A stretch of DNA of 64,000 nucleotides from Ascidiaceihabitans sp023955215 (GCA_943788345.1 CALSPX010000011.1:248001-312000), one strand, 5' to 3'; counted from the first letter of the stretch, positions 18,857 through 28,084 are shown. Made by a program: numbers and translations. The notes: generated by a model from the letters alone, not told the origin.

Positions 18857-19627
18857 ATGAAACACGTCTTTGCCACCTTAATTGCAATCTGCTGCTGTGG
18901 ACCTGTCGCCGCCAATTGTGTCGTCTTGATACATGGCCTTGCGCGTACGGAGTCCTCATTCGCATTAATGGAGACGGCGTTGGAAGCTGAAGGGTATTCC
19001 GTGGTTCGCCCGGGTTATCCCTCAACCAAGGCGTCAATTTCTGACTTGGCTGATGCGACCATTCCCGCGGCTGTTGCATCCTGTCCTAAGGGACCACTTT
19101 ATTTTGTGACCCATTCAATGGGTGGGATTATGGTACGTGATTGGCTTAGCCGAAACCGCCCTGAAAATCTTGGACGTATCGTAATGTTGGCACCACCCAA
19201 CAAGGGTAGTGAAATAGTCGATACCTTTTCGGGTCATTTCATTTTTGACCAGATAAACGGCCCCGCTGGATTACAGTTGGGCACAGGGGAAGAAAGCCTA
19301 CCGCTGTCTTTACCTCCAGTGGATTACCCTGTTGGTGTAATTGCGGGTGATCAGTCTTTGAACGTGTACTTTTCGAGGCTTTTGCCTGGAGCGGATGACG
19401 GCAAAGTTGCTGTGAGTTCCACTGTTGTCGCTGGAATGAAAGATCATATCATCCTGCCAGTTACTCATACGTTTATGATGAACAATCCAAGGGTCATAAC
19501 GGAAACGATTTTGTTTTTGGAAACAGGTGCCTTTGACCCGTCTATCAGTTGGGCAGATGCGTTGTTGGAACGCTTTGGCTGCGAAGGCTTTGATTGCCTA
19601 AAGGGAAATCCAAGTACCGAGCGCTGA
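18857..19627 (+). CDS. Secreted lipase-like alpha/beta hydrolase
   Basis: The 256-residue product begins with a signal peptide (MKHVFATLIAICCCGPVAA) and opens the fold with VVLIHGLARTESSFALME. The nucleophile elbow is VTHSMGGIMVRDW (Ser in HSMGG), and LPVTHTFMM supplies the likely catalytic His. It looks like an exported esterase or lipase of the PGAP1/lipase class 2 type. The start at 18857 is chosen because the upstream open frame lies antisense to the Nudix gene. It converges on the MBL gene. Confidence 0.85.
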   Translation: MKHVFATLIAICCCGPVAANCVVLIHGLARTESSFALMETALEAEGYSVVRPGYPSTKASISDLADATIPAAVASCPKGPLYFVTHSMGGIMVRDWLSRNRPENLGRIVMLAPPNKGSEIVDTFSGHFIFDQINGPAGLQLGTGEESLPLSLPPVDYPVGVIAGDQSLNVYFSRLLPGADDGKVAVSSTVVAGMKDHIILPVTHTFMMNNPRVITETILFLETGAFDPSISWADALLERFGCEGFDCLKGNPSTER

Positions 19628-19637
19628 TCCTTAGCCG

Positions 19638-20522
19638 CTATAGTTTGTTCACTGGAATCTTCAGTGTCATATTTCCGGCCTCATCACGCGGCACTTCGCC
19701 CGCGCGAATGTTCACCTGTAATGATGGTATGATAAGCTTGGGCATTGAAAGTTGCGCATCACGTGTTTCGCGCATTTTTACAAAATCAGATCGGGTCGCC
19801 CCGTCGCCAATGTGGATATTTGCCTTCTTCTGGGCACCCACGGTGGTTTCCCAAGCGATGGAGCGTCCATTGGGGCCATAGTCGTGGCAAACGAAGAGGC
19901 GAACGTCATCGGGTAAGCTGAGAACCTTGGTGATACTGTCATAGAGTTCGCCTGCATCACCGCCCGGAAAATCAGCACGTGCCGAACCGCCGTCGGGCAT
20001 GAACAAAGTATCACCGGCAAAGGCTGCATCACCCATTACATGCACCATGCATGCAGGTGTATGGCCCGGGGTGTGAATGGCAAAGCACTCAAGGCCACCA
20101 ATTTTGTATATGTCGCCATCCTTGAACAGCTTGTCGAACTGCGAGCCATCTCGCTGAAATTCGGTCCCTTCGTTGAAAACCTTCCCAAAGGTGTCTTGAA
20201 CCTCTTGGATGTACTCACCAATCCCGATTTTTCCGCCTAGCTGTCCTTGGATATAGGGTGCGCCAGAAAGATGGTCTGCGTGGACGTGGGTTTCTATGAT
20301 CCATTCCAGATGCAAGCCATTGGACGTTATGAAATCAATGATCTCATCTGCGCTTTCGTAACTTAGACGGCCAGCTGCATAGTCAAATTGCATAACTGCA
20401 TCAATAATCGCGCATGATTTGCTGTCAGGATCTTTGATGACATAGCTAATTGTGTTGGACTGTGCGTCGAAAAAGGCACTTACGTCTGGACGTTTATCCA
20501 AAGACACATTGGGCATCGTCAT
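19638..20522 (-). CDS. Metallo-beta-lactamase-fold hydrolase (persulfide dioxygenase/Blh-like)
   Basis: This 294-residue cytosolic protein has the MBL metal motif THVHADHLSGA (HxHxDH), then HTPGHTPACMVH, GDTLFMPDGGSARADFPGG and the late His in FVCHDYGPNGR. These are hallmarks of the ETHE1/Blh subgroup, which includes glutathione-persulfide dioxygenases linked to sulfide oxidation. No rhodanese domain is fused and no other sulfur-oxidation gene is adjacent, so the substrate is inferred from family only. Confidence 0.88.
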   Translation of the reverse strand: MTMPNVSLDKRPDVSAFFDAQSNTISYVIKDPDSKSCAIIDAVMQFDYAAGRLSYESADEIIDFITSNGLHLEWIIETHVHADHLSGAPYIQGQLGGKIGIGEYIQEVQDTFGKVFNEGTEFQRDGSQFDKLFKDGDIYKIGGLECFAIHTPGHTPACMVHVMGDAAFAGDTLFMPDGGSARADFPGGDAGELYDSITKVLSLPDDVRLFVCHDYGPNGRSIAWETTVGAQKKANIHIGDGATRSDFVKMRETRDAQLSMPKLIIPSLQVNIRAGEVPRDEAGNMTLKIPVNKL

Positions 20523-20594
20523 GGCAGCTCTCCGATCAAAAAACGCCTCAAGAAAAGGATGGCACCGGCACTTTTAACTGTCAACGATCGCAGT

Positions 20595-21659
20595 TTATTT
20601 GATGCGATTAAAATGCCCCATCTTACGATCCGTCTTCACCTCAGCTTTGCCGTATAAGTGCAGCGCAGTATTCGGTTCTTTGGCAAGTGTAGGCACACGG
20701 TCCATGTCGCGTCCAATCAGGTTTTCCATCACAACGTCAGAGTGACGCTTGCCGTCCCCCAATGTCCAACCAGCGACGGCACGAATATGTTGTTCAAACT
20801 GGTCAATGGCACATCCGTTTTGGGTCCAGTGGCCAGAATTGTGCACACGCGGCGCGATTTCGTTCACGATCAATCCGTTCGGGGTTACAAACAATTCAAC
20901 GCCCAAGACGCCAACGTAATCTAGTGCATTCAGGATGTTTGCGGCGATCAGGATCGCATCGGTACGCAAGCTTGGGGAAAGGCGGGCAGGGATCGTGGTC
21001 GTGTGTAAGATGCCGTTGCGGTGAACGTTTTCGCCCGGATCATAGCAGGCGACTTCGCCTGTGACACTGCGTGCGGCGATAACAGAAACTTCATGCGTAA
21101 AGCTGATAAACCCTTCTAAGACGGCGGCGTTGCCCGCCATGTCTTTGAACGCAGCAGCCGCGTCCTCAGTTTTCATTATCCGCGCCTGACCTTTACCATC
21201 ATAACCAAAGCGGCGGGTTTTTAGGATGGAAGGGGCACCGATGCTATTCATTGCGGCAGTTAGTGCGGCTTCATCAGGGATGTCAGCGAATGGCGCTACG
21301 TTTAAGCCAAGGCCTTGCAAGAAGTTCTTTTCCGTCAAGCGATCCTGCGAGATGCGAAGGGCTTCGCGGCCGGGATGAATGGGGCGCAGGGTTTCAAGCA
21401 GATCAAGTGCGCTGGTTGGGATGTTCTCAAATTCATAAGTGATTACATCAACATCAGCGGCAAAGGTGCGTAGTGCATCCGCGTCATCATATTTGGCAGT
21501 CGTTACGCGGTCCGCAACTTCGCCTGCGGGCGGGTTTGCACCCGGCTCAAAGATGTGGGTTTTGAAACCTAAGCGGCTAGCTGCTACGCTGAGCATGCGG
21601 CCCAGTTGGCCACCGCCCAAAATGCCGATTGTTGCGCCGGTTGTCAGTGTATCAGTCAT
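20595..21659 (-). CDS. purK: N5-carboxyaminoimidazole ribonucleotide synthase
   Basis: This ATP-grasp enzyme of purine synthesis makes N5-CAIR from AIR, bicarbonate and ATP. The start MTDTLTTGATIGILGGGQLGRML at 21659 overlaps the purE stop by 8 bases; the frame is open 12 codons further but that adds nothing conserved. Motifs: DVITYEFENIP, SQDRLTEKNFL, ILKTRRFGYDGKGQ, and the C-terminal NEIAPRVHNSGHWT. It works directly on the substrate passed to PurE. Confidence 0.97.
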   Translation of the reverse strand: MTDTLTTGATIGILGGGQLGRMLSVAASRLGFKTHIFEPGANPPAGEVADRVTTAKYDDADALRTFAADVDVITYEFENIPTSALDLLETLRPIHPGREALRISQDRLTEKNFLQGLGLNVAPFADIPDEAALTAAMNSIGAPSILKTRRFGYDGKGQARIMKTEDAAAAFKDMAGNAAVLEGFISFTHEVSVIAARSVTGEVACYDPGENVHRNGILHTTTIPARLSPSLRTDAILIAANILNALDYVGVLGVELFVTPNGLIVNEIAPRVHNSGHWTQNGCAIDQFEQHIRAVAGWTLGDGKRHSDVVMENLIGRDMDRVPTLAKEPNTALHLYGKAEVKTDRKMGHFNRIK

Positions 21660-22158
21660 CAGTTGGGGCATCCGGAATTGAGGCAGACAAGTCATTGCGC
21701 CATGTGTCTAAACGTGTGGCCAATTCTGGGTCTTGAAGGGCCAATATACCAGCGGCCATCAAGGCGGCATTCGTTGCCCCTGCGCCACCAATTGCCATAG
21801 TCGCGACAGGAAAGCCGCGTGGCATTTGTAAGATCGAGTACAAAGAGTCGACGCCAGAAAGAGCTTTTGTTTGCACTGGTACACCAACAACAGGCACTCG
21901 CGTTTTTGACGCCATCATGCCCGGGAGGTGAGCTGCACCACCAGCGCCTGCGATAATAACTTGCAATCCACGATCAACAGCCGTTTTGCCATACTCCCAC
22001 AAGCGATCAGGTGTGCGATGTGCTGACACAATCTTGGATTCATAGGGGATACCTAGTTGATCAAGAATGTCAGCGGCTTCACGCATGGTTGGCCAATCTG
22101 ATTGGCTGCCCATGATAATGCCGACTTTAATTGGTGTGGTGGAAGAATGCTGTGTCAT
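21652..22158 (-). CDS. purE: N5-carboxyaminoimidazole ribonucleotide mutase
   Basis: The 168-residue class I PurE converts N5-CAIR to CAIR. Signatures are IIMGSQSDWPTMREAADIL near the start and IIAGAGGAAHLPGMMAS, with GVDSLYSILQMPRGFPVATMAIG later. It is the first gene of purEK; the overlap with purK implies coupled translation. The DUF465 gene lies upstream on the same strand, 83 bp away. Confidence 0.98.
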   Translation of the reverse strand: MTQHSSTTPIKVGIIMGSQSDWPTMREAADILDQLGIPYESKIVSAHRTPDRLWEYGKTAVDRGLQVIIAGAGGAAHLPGMMASKTRVPVVGVPVQTKALSGVDSLYSILQMPRGFPVATMAIGGAGATNAALMAAGILALQDPELATRLDTWRNDLSASIPDAPTDD

Positions 22159-22241
22159 TAAGTAAGCCCTTGTTTGGCGAAGCGGGCACTATAGCGTGAT
22201 GGTCGTGCGAGGCAATGCTGTCAGCCCCAAGGAGCAGATAA

Positions 22242-22466
22242 TTAAGCGATAATATCGGGGGTTAACCGGTCTTCGATGACTGTTATGCGGTCTTTGAGCC
22301 AAAGCTTTTGTTTTTTGAGGCGTCGAAGCATCAATTGATCGCTTGTCCCCACCTCAACCAATTCTTTGATTGCATCATCCAAAGCGCGATGGTCCGTGCG
22401 GAAAACTTCCAATTCGACACGAAGAACGTCGTCGGTTTTCATGGATATGTCTGATTGGTCATTCAT
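22242..22466 (-). CDS. DUF465/YdcH-family small protein
   Basis: This 74-residue, highly charged helical protein has the core LEVFRTDHRALDDAIKELV then LMLRRLKKQKLWLKDRITVIED, the two-helix pattern of the YdcH/DUF465 family. It is probably a small coiled-coil cytosolic protein of unknown function. It lies upstream of purE on the same strand and is divergent from the hsp20 gene. Confidence 0.88.
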   Translation of the reverse strand: MNDQSDISMKTDDVLRVELEVFRTDHRALDDAIKELVEVGTSDQLMLRRLKKQKLWLKDRITVIEDRLTPDIIA

Positions 22467-22541
22467 AACGCTGATTCTAACTCGTGTTTGCAGGTTTCAA
22501 TATAAGGCGCTGAAAAGGCTGCGCATAGGTATTTCATCAAA

Positions 22542-22573
22542 GGTCTTGTCGGGCGGTTAATTCCTTCCCATAT
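22542..22573 (+). promoter_or_regulatory. Possible heat-shock (sigma-32-type) promoter of hsp20
   Basis: GGTCTTGTC (22542-22550) resembles the CTTGAA -35, and CTTCCCATAT (22564-22573) resembles the CCCCATnT -10, about 13-15 bases apart and 68 bases before the hsp20 start. The match is partial, and the call leans on the downstream gene being a heat-shock chaperone. Confidence 0.4.
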
Positions 22574-22640
22574 TCATTGCAGAAGGTCGCCGAGTTTAGG
22601 GGCCAAAATTGACTGTCGCTTAACTAGAAGGACGTGTCGC

Positions 22641-23054
22641 ATGACCAAAATGACCCTTGCTTCGTACCCGCACATGTTGGGCTTCGAGCAACTCGAACGT
22701 TTGATGGAGCGCACTGCCAAGACTGGCAACGAAGGCTATCCACCTTTCAATATTGAACAAACCTCTGACAGATCTTACCGTATTACGTTGGCCGTCGCAG
22801 GTTTTGCAGAAGATGAATTGGCAATCACCGTTGAGGATCGCCAGCTTGTGATCCGCGGGCGCAACACTGACGATGTTGAAGGCCGTGTATTTCTGCACCG
22901 CGGTATCGCGTCGCGCCAGTTTCAACGCTCTTTCGTTTTGGCGGAAGGGGTAGATGTGGGGGAAGCCGTGATGGAAAACGGTTTGCTGCACATTGATCTG
23001 ACGCAAGCTAAACCAGAGACAGTGGTCCAAACCATCAACATAAAGAAAGGGTAA
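22641..23054 (+). CDS. Small heat-shock protein, Hsp20/IbpA family
   Basis: The 137-residue product has an alpha-crystallin domain: YPPFNIEQTSDRSYRITLAVAGF, LAITVEDRQLVIRGR, HRGIASRQFQRSF and MENGLLHIDL. It should hold unfolded proteins in the cytosol during stress. The short N-terminus (FEQLERLMERTAK) is typical of IbpA-like members. A DUF1150 gene follows 3 bases on, the usual partner arrangement in alphaproteobacteria. Confidence 0.96.
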   Translation: MTKMTLASYPHMLGFEQLERLMERTAKTGNEGYPPFNIEQTSDRSYRITLAVAGFAEDELAITVEDRQLVIRGRNTDDVEGRVFLHRGIASRQFQRSFVLAEGVDVGEAVMENGLLHIDLTQAKPETVVQTINIKKG

Positions 23055-23057
23055 GTC

Positions 23058-23294
23058 ATGAATTCAGAATACAAATTCGACGACGAGCTATCAGCAGATA
23101 CCGATCGGATGGTTTATGTAAAACCTGTGTTGGTCAGTGATTTGCCAAGTGAAGTTCAAAGCCAAATTGACGGCGTTAAGAAAATGTTCGCAGTTCACGA
23201 CGCAGACGGCAAGCAGTTGGCGTTGGTCGGTGATCGTCGCCTAGCCTTCGCGCTTGCGCGCCAGCACGATTACAGCCCCCAACCACTACACTAA
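23058..23294 (+). CDS. DUF1150-family protein
   Basis: This 78-residue protein is recognised by DRMVYVKPVLVSDLPSEV and FAVHDADGKQLALVGDRRLAFALARQHDY. DUF1150 proteins accompany Hsp20 genes in Rhodobacterales and Rhizobiales, and the 3-bp gap implies co-translation. Their role is unknown; the constant pairing suggests help in, or response to, heat-shock function. Confidence 0.92.
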   Translation: MNSEYKFDDELSADTDRMVYVKPVLVSDLPSEVQSQIDGVKKMFAVHDADGKQLALVGDRRLAFALARQHDYSPQPLH

Positions 23295-23299
23295 TTGGG

Positions 23300-24196
23300 A
23301 TGGTGCGCTGGCTAATATGTTCGGTATGGCTGTTTGCAACGCCGTCATATGGCCAGAACGCGTCGTTGATTTATACCGATGAAGACGCCAAAGTAGTGAA
23401 GACTGCGATGCTCGCTAAAGCGGACAGGGATGTTCGTGCGTTCTTTGCTGAGACCTTTGGGCAGAGTCTTGAAAATTCAATTGCGCTGATCGGTACAAGT
23501 GATCCGAGCTTGTTGAATGTCCACCTGTCCCAAGCCCTTAAAGAAATGGGGCGGCGCCAAAGATCGTCACCTGTTGATGCAGCGACGCTGTGTGATAACA
23601 AACCCATCGGTGCTGCCGCCAATCGTTCCTATACAGTGATGTGTTGGCTTAAACCCAAGGCGTATGATCGCGAGTGGTTGGCCCTGATTGAACAGCGGTT
23701 ACCGCCTATTTTGGCGCATGAATTCACCCATCAGTTGCAATACCATTTGGCCAATGATGACCCACCACAGCGGATAAGCGGAACCAAAGAGCTATTGCTT
23801 GGGCCAAGTTGGATGGTCGAGGGAACCGCCGAAGTGTTCGAGCGGATTTATAGCGTTCAAGTGCAAGGAAAAGATGCGGCGGATACTGCTGATCAAGCGT
23901 TGTTTAACATGCAAACACGTGCACGGCGTAGTCGATTGACGTTAACGCAACTCACTGATGCAGGAAGTACAAAAGGGCGCGGCGGTTATGGCACAGCGCG
24001 GTTTGCAGCATTTGTTTTGGCGCAACGTAATAGACCTGAAGATTTGTTGGAGTACTTCACTGTCTTGGGGCAAACTAAGGATCGTGACGTTGCATTTGAA
24101 AAAGTCTTTGGCTTGTCCTTTGACAAATTCGAAGCAGACTTTGAACGAATTCGCCGTGATTTCGCCGCGGCCAAAGAATATGTAAAAGGACAATAA
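23300..24196 (+). CDS. Secreted HExxH metallopeptidase-like protein
   Basis: The 298-residue product begins with a signal peptide (WLICSVWLFATPSYGQ). Mid-protein it carries LPPILAHEFTHQLQYHL followed by GPSWMVEGTAEVFE, that is HEFTH and a downstream Glu about 35 residues later: the gluzincin zinc site. The C-terminus has YGTARFAAFVLAQR and FEKVFGLSFDKFEADFERI, typical of the peptidase-MA-like group. Protease activity is likely but the substrate is unknown. It starts 6 bases after the DUF1150 stop and ends 3 bases before phzF, so it may belong to the hsp20 unit. Confidence 0.75.
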   Translation: MVRWLICSVWLFATPSYGQNASLIYTDEDAKVVKTAMLAKADRDVRAFFAETFGQSLENSIALIGTSDPSLLNVHLSQALKEMGRRQRSSPVDAATLCDNKPIGAAANRSYTVMCWLKPKAYDREWLALIEQRLPPILAHEFTHQLQYHLANDDPPQRISGTKELLLGPSWMVEGTAEVFERIYSVQVQGKDAADTADQALFNMQTRARRSRLTLTQLTDAGSTKGRGGYGTARFAAFVLAQRNRPEDLLEYFTVLGQTKDRDVAFEKVFGLSFDKFEADFERIRRDFAAAKEYVKGQ

Positions 24197-24198
24197 GC

Positions 24199-25089
24199 AT
24201 GACGAACATATTGAAATCATTTGAGTTCGACTGGGTCGATGCATTCACTAACAAGCCATTTGGAGGCAACGGGTGTGCAGTGGTGCATGGTGGTGCAGAG
24301 TTAAATGTGGATACATGCCTAAGTTACGTACGTGAAACGTCATTGGTTGAATGCACGTTCACTGGACCCTCTGACGTTGCGGACATAAAAGTGCGGTACT
24401 TTCTTGCCAGCCGTGAGATTCCGTTTGCTGGCCACCCCACAATCGCGACAGTTTCCGCTATGCGCAGCCGTGGCTTGATTGGTGATGGGCCATTGGTATT
24501 GGAAACATTAGCCGGATTGGTTCCTGTCATCGTTGACGGCTCAAATATTCAAATGACCCAAGTTGCGCCAGAGTTTGGGCCCAAAGTTCCGGCAGATGTC
24601 GTTGCTGCAGTAGGCGGATTAACCGCAGACGATATTATAGGCGAGCCACAAGTTGTCTCTACCGGACTGCCGTTTTGCATCACTGTCCTAAAGTCAGTTG
24701 ATGCACTCAAGCGTGCGTCCCTCAATTTGGATGCATTGGGATGTTACAATGCGCATCTTGGGCAAACCGCTAATGATATTATGGAACCGTTTTGGGTTGT
24801 TCAGGAAGGAGCTACGCCTGACGGTGACACTTTCTCGCGCCTTCTATTGGCTCCACCAAGCCCGCTTGAAGATCCGTTCACAGGGTCGGCGACGGGTGCG
24901 ATGGCAGCCTATTTGTGGGCAAGCGGTTTGATCATCGAACCAACATTCGTCGCAGAGCAGGGACATGGAATGGGCCGTGCGGGGCAGGCGCAGGTAAAGG
25001 TGTTGGGGCCACGCGATGGGATCACAGGTGTGGACGTTTCAGGCGAAGGTTTCGTGCTGATGTCCGGAACTGTGCATTTGCCGATCTAA
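24199..25089 (+). CDS. PhzF-family isomerase
   Basis: The 296-residue PhzF-like protein begins EFDWVDAFTNKPFGGNGCAVV and carries the catalytic-site ETSLVECTF, the loop REIPFAGHPTIAT and LEDPFTGSATGAMAAYLW. The family has a two-lobed diaminopimelate-epimerase fold; members isomerise or epimerise small acids. No phenazine genes are nearby, so the phenazine name should not be taken literally. It ends at a strong bidirectional terminator. Confidence 0.92.
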   Translation: MTNILKSFEFDWVDAFTNKPFGGNGCAVVHGGAELNVDTCLSYVRETSLVECTFTGPSDVADIKVRYFLASREIPFAGHPTIATVSAMRSRGLIGDGPLVLETLAGLVPVIVDGSNIQMTQVAPEFGPKVPADVVAAVGGLTADDIIGEPQVVSTGLPFCITVLKSVDALKRASLNLDALGCYNAHLGQTANDIMEPFWVVQEGATPDGDTFSRLLLAPPSPLEDPFTGSATGAMAAYLWASGLIIEPTFVAEQGHGMGRAGQAQVKVLGPRDGITGVDVSGEGFVLMSGTVHLPI

Positions 25090-25092
25090 CAA

Positions 25093-25120
25093 AAAAGGGC
25101 AGAGAAACCTCTGCCCTTTT
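25093..25120. terminator. Bidirectional intrinsic terminator
   Basis: AAAAGGGCAGAG-aaac-CTCTGCCCTTTT is a 12-bp perfect stem with T-runs on both strands, between the convergent phzF-like and sat-cysC genes. Confidence 0.85.
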
Positions 25121-25141
25121 CTAATTGTCTGGAACCGCAGC

Positions 25142-26860
25142 TTATTCAGCGGCGATCAGGCCCATGCTTTCGAGTTTCAACAAAACTTGGTGTGCACATG
25201 TGTCCACATCTACATTCAATGTCTCAACACTTAGCTCTGGGTTTTCTGGAACGTCGTATGGGTCAGAAATTCCTGTGAATTCTTTGATTTTACCTTCACG
25301 CGCCAGCTTATAAAGACCTTTGCGATCGCGCTTTTCACATTCCTCAATTGATGTCGCAACGTGGATTTCAAGGAAAGCACCAAATGATTCAACGTCTTCA
25401 CGCACGGCGCGACGGGTTGTAGCGTATGGCGCGATTGGCGCACAGATCGCGATACCACCATTTTTGGTGATCTCTGAGGCAACATAACCGATACGGCGGA
25501 TGTTCAAATCGCGGTGCTCTTTAGAGAAACCCAACTCGGATGAAAGGTTTTTACGAACAATATCACCATCCAAAAGCGTCACAGGGCGGCCACCCATTTC
25601 CATCAGCTTAACCATCAAGGCGTTCGCGATGGTGGATTTACCTGAGCCAGAGAAGCCAGTGAAGAACACTGTGAACCCTTGCTTGGAGCGTGGCGGTTTG
25701 GTGCGACGTAGCTCTTTAACCACCTCTGGAAATGAGAACCATTCTGGGATTTCAAGGCCCTCAGACAAGCGACGGCGCAATTCCGTACCAGAAATATTCA
25801 AGATAGTGACGTTATCTTTATCTTCGATCTCATCAATGGCTTCGTACTGGGCGCGTTCAGCAACCCAAACCATGTGTTTGAAGTCGACCATTTCGATGCC
25901 CATTTCTTCTTGATGCTCGCGGAACATGTCCTGCGCATCATAGGCACCGTAAAAATCTTCACCTTGTGAATTCGAACCAGGACCCGCGTGGTCGCGACCA
26001 ACGATAAAGTGTGTGCAGCCGTGGTTTTTGCGGATCAAGCCATGCCAAACAGCCTCGCGTGGGCCTGCCATACGCATTGCGAGGTTCAGTAGGGACATAG
26101 ATGTCGTTGCTTGTGGATACTTGTCCAGCACAGCTTCGTAGCAGCGTACGCGTGTGAAGTGATCAACGTCGCCTGGCTTGGTCAGGCCAACAACAGGATG
26201 AATCAAAAGGTTGGCTTGTGCTTCACGTGCGGCGCGAAATGTCAGCTCTTGGTGTGCGCGGTGCAATGGGTTGCGAGTTTGGAAGGCCACAACTTTGCGC
26301 CAGCCCATCTTGCGGAAATAGGCACGCAATTCATTTGGTGTGTCGCGCTTTGCACGGAAATCATAGTGAACAGGTTGCTGGATACCAGTGACTGGACCGC
26401 CCAAGTAGATCTTGCCTGTTTGGTTGTGCAGATAGTTTACAGCGGGGTGCGCATCGTCGTCCGCGCCAAATACCTTTTCGGCTTCTTTTGCTTTGTTTGG
26501 CTCCCAACGATCGGTGACCGTCATCGTACCCAAAATAACACCTTCTTGATCGCGCAATGCAATATCTTGGCCAAGCTCGATGGATGCTGCAAAATCTTCA
26601 GAAACGTCGAGCGTGATTGGCATTGGCCAAAGTTCGCCGGTTGTAAGACGCATGTTGTCTACGACACCGTTGTAGTCATCCTCGGATAGGAAGCCCTTGA
26701 GCGGGTTGAAACCGCCGTTCATCAACAGTTCAAGATCGCAAATCTGGCGCGGTGAAAGATCGTGGCTGGTTAGCTCACCGGCCTCCACTTTTAGTTTTTG
26801 CGCAGAGTCATAAGATACATAAAGCTCTGGTATCGGAGCTAGGTTACTCAACATGGTCAT
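25142..26860 (-). CDS. Bifunctional sulfate adenylyltransferase/adenylylsulfate kinase
   Basis: This 572-residue fusion activates sulfate: the N-terminal Sat domain (residues about 1-380) makes APS and the C-terminal CysC kinase (about 385-572) makes PAPS. The Sat motifs are FQTRNPLHRAHQELT and GRDHAGPG; the kinase P-loop is FTGFSGSGKSTIANAL, with LLDGDIVRKNLSSELGFS and IAPYATTRRAVRED. PAPS feeds assimilation and sulfotransferases such as the Stf0 gene at 54822. Domain order is Sat-CysC as in many alphaproteobacteria. Start MTMLSNLAPIPELYVS. Confidence 0.96.
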   Translation of the reverse strand: MTMLSNLAPIPELYVSYDSAQKLKVEAGELTSHDLSPRQICDLELLMNGGFNPLKGFLSEDDYNGVVDNMRLTTGELWPMPITLDVSEDFAASIELGQDIALRDQEGVILGTMTVTDRWEPNKAKEAEKVFGADDDAHPAVNYLHNQTGKIYLGGPVTGIQQPVHYDFRAKRDTPNELRAYFRKMGWRKVVAFQTRNPLHRAHQELTFRAAREAQANLLIHPVVGLTKPGDVDHFTRVRCYEAVLDKYPQATTSMSLLNLAMRMAGPREAVWHGLIRKNHGCTHFIVGRDHAGPGSNSQGEDFYGAYDAQDMFREHQEEMGIEMVDFKHMVWVAERAQYEAIDEIEDKDNVTILNISGTELRRRLSEGLEIPEWFSFPEVVKELRRTKPPRSKQGFTVFFTGFSGSGKSTIANALMVKLMEMGGRPVTLLDGDIVRKNLSSELGFSKEHRDLNIRRIGYVASEITKNGGIAICAPIAPYATTRRAVREDVESFGAFLEIHVATSIEECEKRDRKGLYKLAREGKIKEFTGISDPYDVPENPELSVETLNVDVDTCAHQVLLKLESMGLIAAE

Positions 26861-27086
26861 AATAAACGTCTCGTTGTTGCCTGTGCCAAATTATTTGGCT
26901 TCTCAGTCGACGGAATAGGCTTTGATTGTGGCAAAAGTCTAGCAAACTAGCTTTCAAATTAGGAAAAAAGACGATCATTATCAAGAAAATGCTCTTTTCG
27001 GGCCAATGTATCGTTCATGGGATGTGGGATTAATGTGTCGTCCCACGAGAGTATAGGAAAGGGGAATAGGTCATCCTTAAACCGCA

Positions 27087-27115
27087 TTTGGGAAAAGCCG
27101 TGTGGCCTTTCCCAA
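27087..27115 (-). terminator. Hairpin downstream of trxB
   Basis: TTTGGGAAA-a-GCC-gtgt-GGC-c-TTTCCCAAA forms a long stem with one mismatch, about 28 bases after the trxB stop. No clear T-run follows on the minus strand. The rest of the gap to the sat-cysC start (26861-27086) shows no convincing gene. Confidence 0.55.
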
Positions 27116-27142
27116 ACTTTAGCCTTTGAATCAAAGGGTGTT

Positions 27143-28084
27143 TTATTCGTTTTCAGCAATCCAGCGTTCAGCTTCAAGTGCTGCCATGCAGCCCATTCCA
27201 GCTGATGTCACAGCTTGGCGATACTTGTGATCTGTTAGGTCGCCAGCCGCAAATACGCCGGGGATTGAGGTTTCTGTGCTGTCAGGTTTTGTCACAACAT
27301 AGCCGCCCATATGGGTTTCCAGAACGTCTTTGACCAATTCATTGGCTGGCGCATGGCCGATGGCAACAAACACGCCTTTGCAGGGGATGTCTTTGATCTC
27401 GCCAGTATCAACGTGTTTCACCTTGATACCTTCAACGCCCAAAGGTGTATCGGTGCCGTAGACTTCGTCAAGTTGGTGGAACCACAATGGTTCGATCTTT
27501 GGGTTCTTCTCTAGGCGATCGATTAAAATCTTCTCAGCGCGCAGTTCGTCACGACGGTGGACCAGCGTTACTTTGGATGCAAAATTGGTCAAAAATAACG
27601 CTTCTTCGACGGCTGTGTTGCCACCGCCAATAACAACGATTTCTTGGCCACGGTAGAAAAAGCCATCACAAGTGGCACAGGCTGAAACACCGAAGCCTTT
27701 AAATTTATCTTCGGAAGGTAGCCCCAACCATTTGGCTCGTGCGCCCGTCGCCAGAATTATTGCGTCCGCAACATATTCTGTACCGCTGTCTGATTGCGCA
27801 ACAAATGGGCGGGTGCTGAAATCAACGGACGTAATAAGATCACCGATGATTTCACAGCCCATCGCTTTTGCGTGGTCTTGCATGCGCACCATAAGATCAG
27901 GGCCTTGGACCTCGGAATCACCGGGCCAATTTTCGACCTCCGTTGTTGTCGTCAGCTGACCACCTGGTTCCATGCCTTGCACCAAGATGGGCTCAAGCAT
28001 AGCGCGGCTTGCATAGACGCCCGCTGTATAGCCCGCTGGGCCAGAACCGATGATAAGGACTTTGGTTTTACGCGTTTCGCCCAT
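27143..28084 (-). CDS. trxB: Thioredoxin-disulfide reductase
   Basis: This FAD/NADPH enzyme keeps thioredoxin reduced. The 313-residue product has the FAD site LIIGSGPAGYTAGVYASRA, EPGGQLTTTTEVENWPG, the redox-active CATCDGFFY (CxxC), the NADPH site VVIGGGNTAVEEALFL and the closing GVFAAGDLTDHKYRQAVTSAG. It is divergent from an Lrp-family gene 193 bp away, an arrangement seen in other Rhodobacterales. Confidence 0.97.
   Translation of the reverse strand: MGETRKTKVLIIGSGPAGYTAGVYASRAMLEPILVQGMEPGGQLTTTTEVENWPGDSEVQGPDLMVRMQDHAKAMGCEIIGDLITSVDFSTRPFVAQSDSGTEYVADAIILATGARAKWLGLPSEDKFKGFGVSACATCDGFFYRGQEIVVIGGGNTAVEEALFLTNFASKVTLVHRRDELRAEKILIDRLEKNPKIEPLWFHQLDEVYGTDTPLGVEGIKVKHVDTGEIKDIPCKGVFVAIGHAPANELVKDVLETHMGGYVVTKPDSTETSIPGVFAAGDLTDHKYRQAVTSAGMGCMAALEAERWIAENE

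Noticed and set aside
24199..25089. Phenazine biosynthesis locus suggested by a PhzF-like gene
   Set aside because: No other phz genes are near; PhzF-family isomerases occur widely without phenazines.
26959..27177. 72-codon minus-strand frame between sat-cysC and trxB
   Set aside because: It overlaps the trxB end and contains the trxB hairpin; no ribosome site and no recognisable protein pattern.
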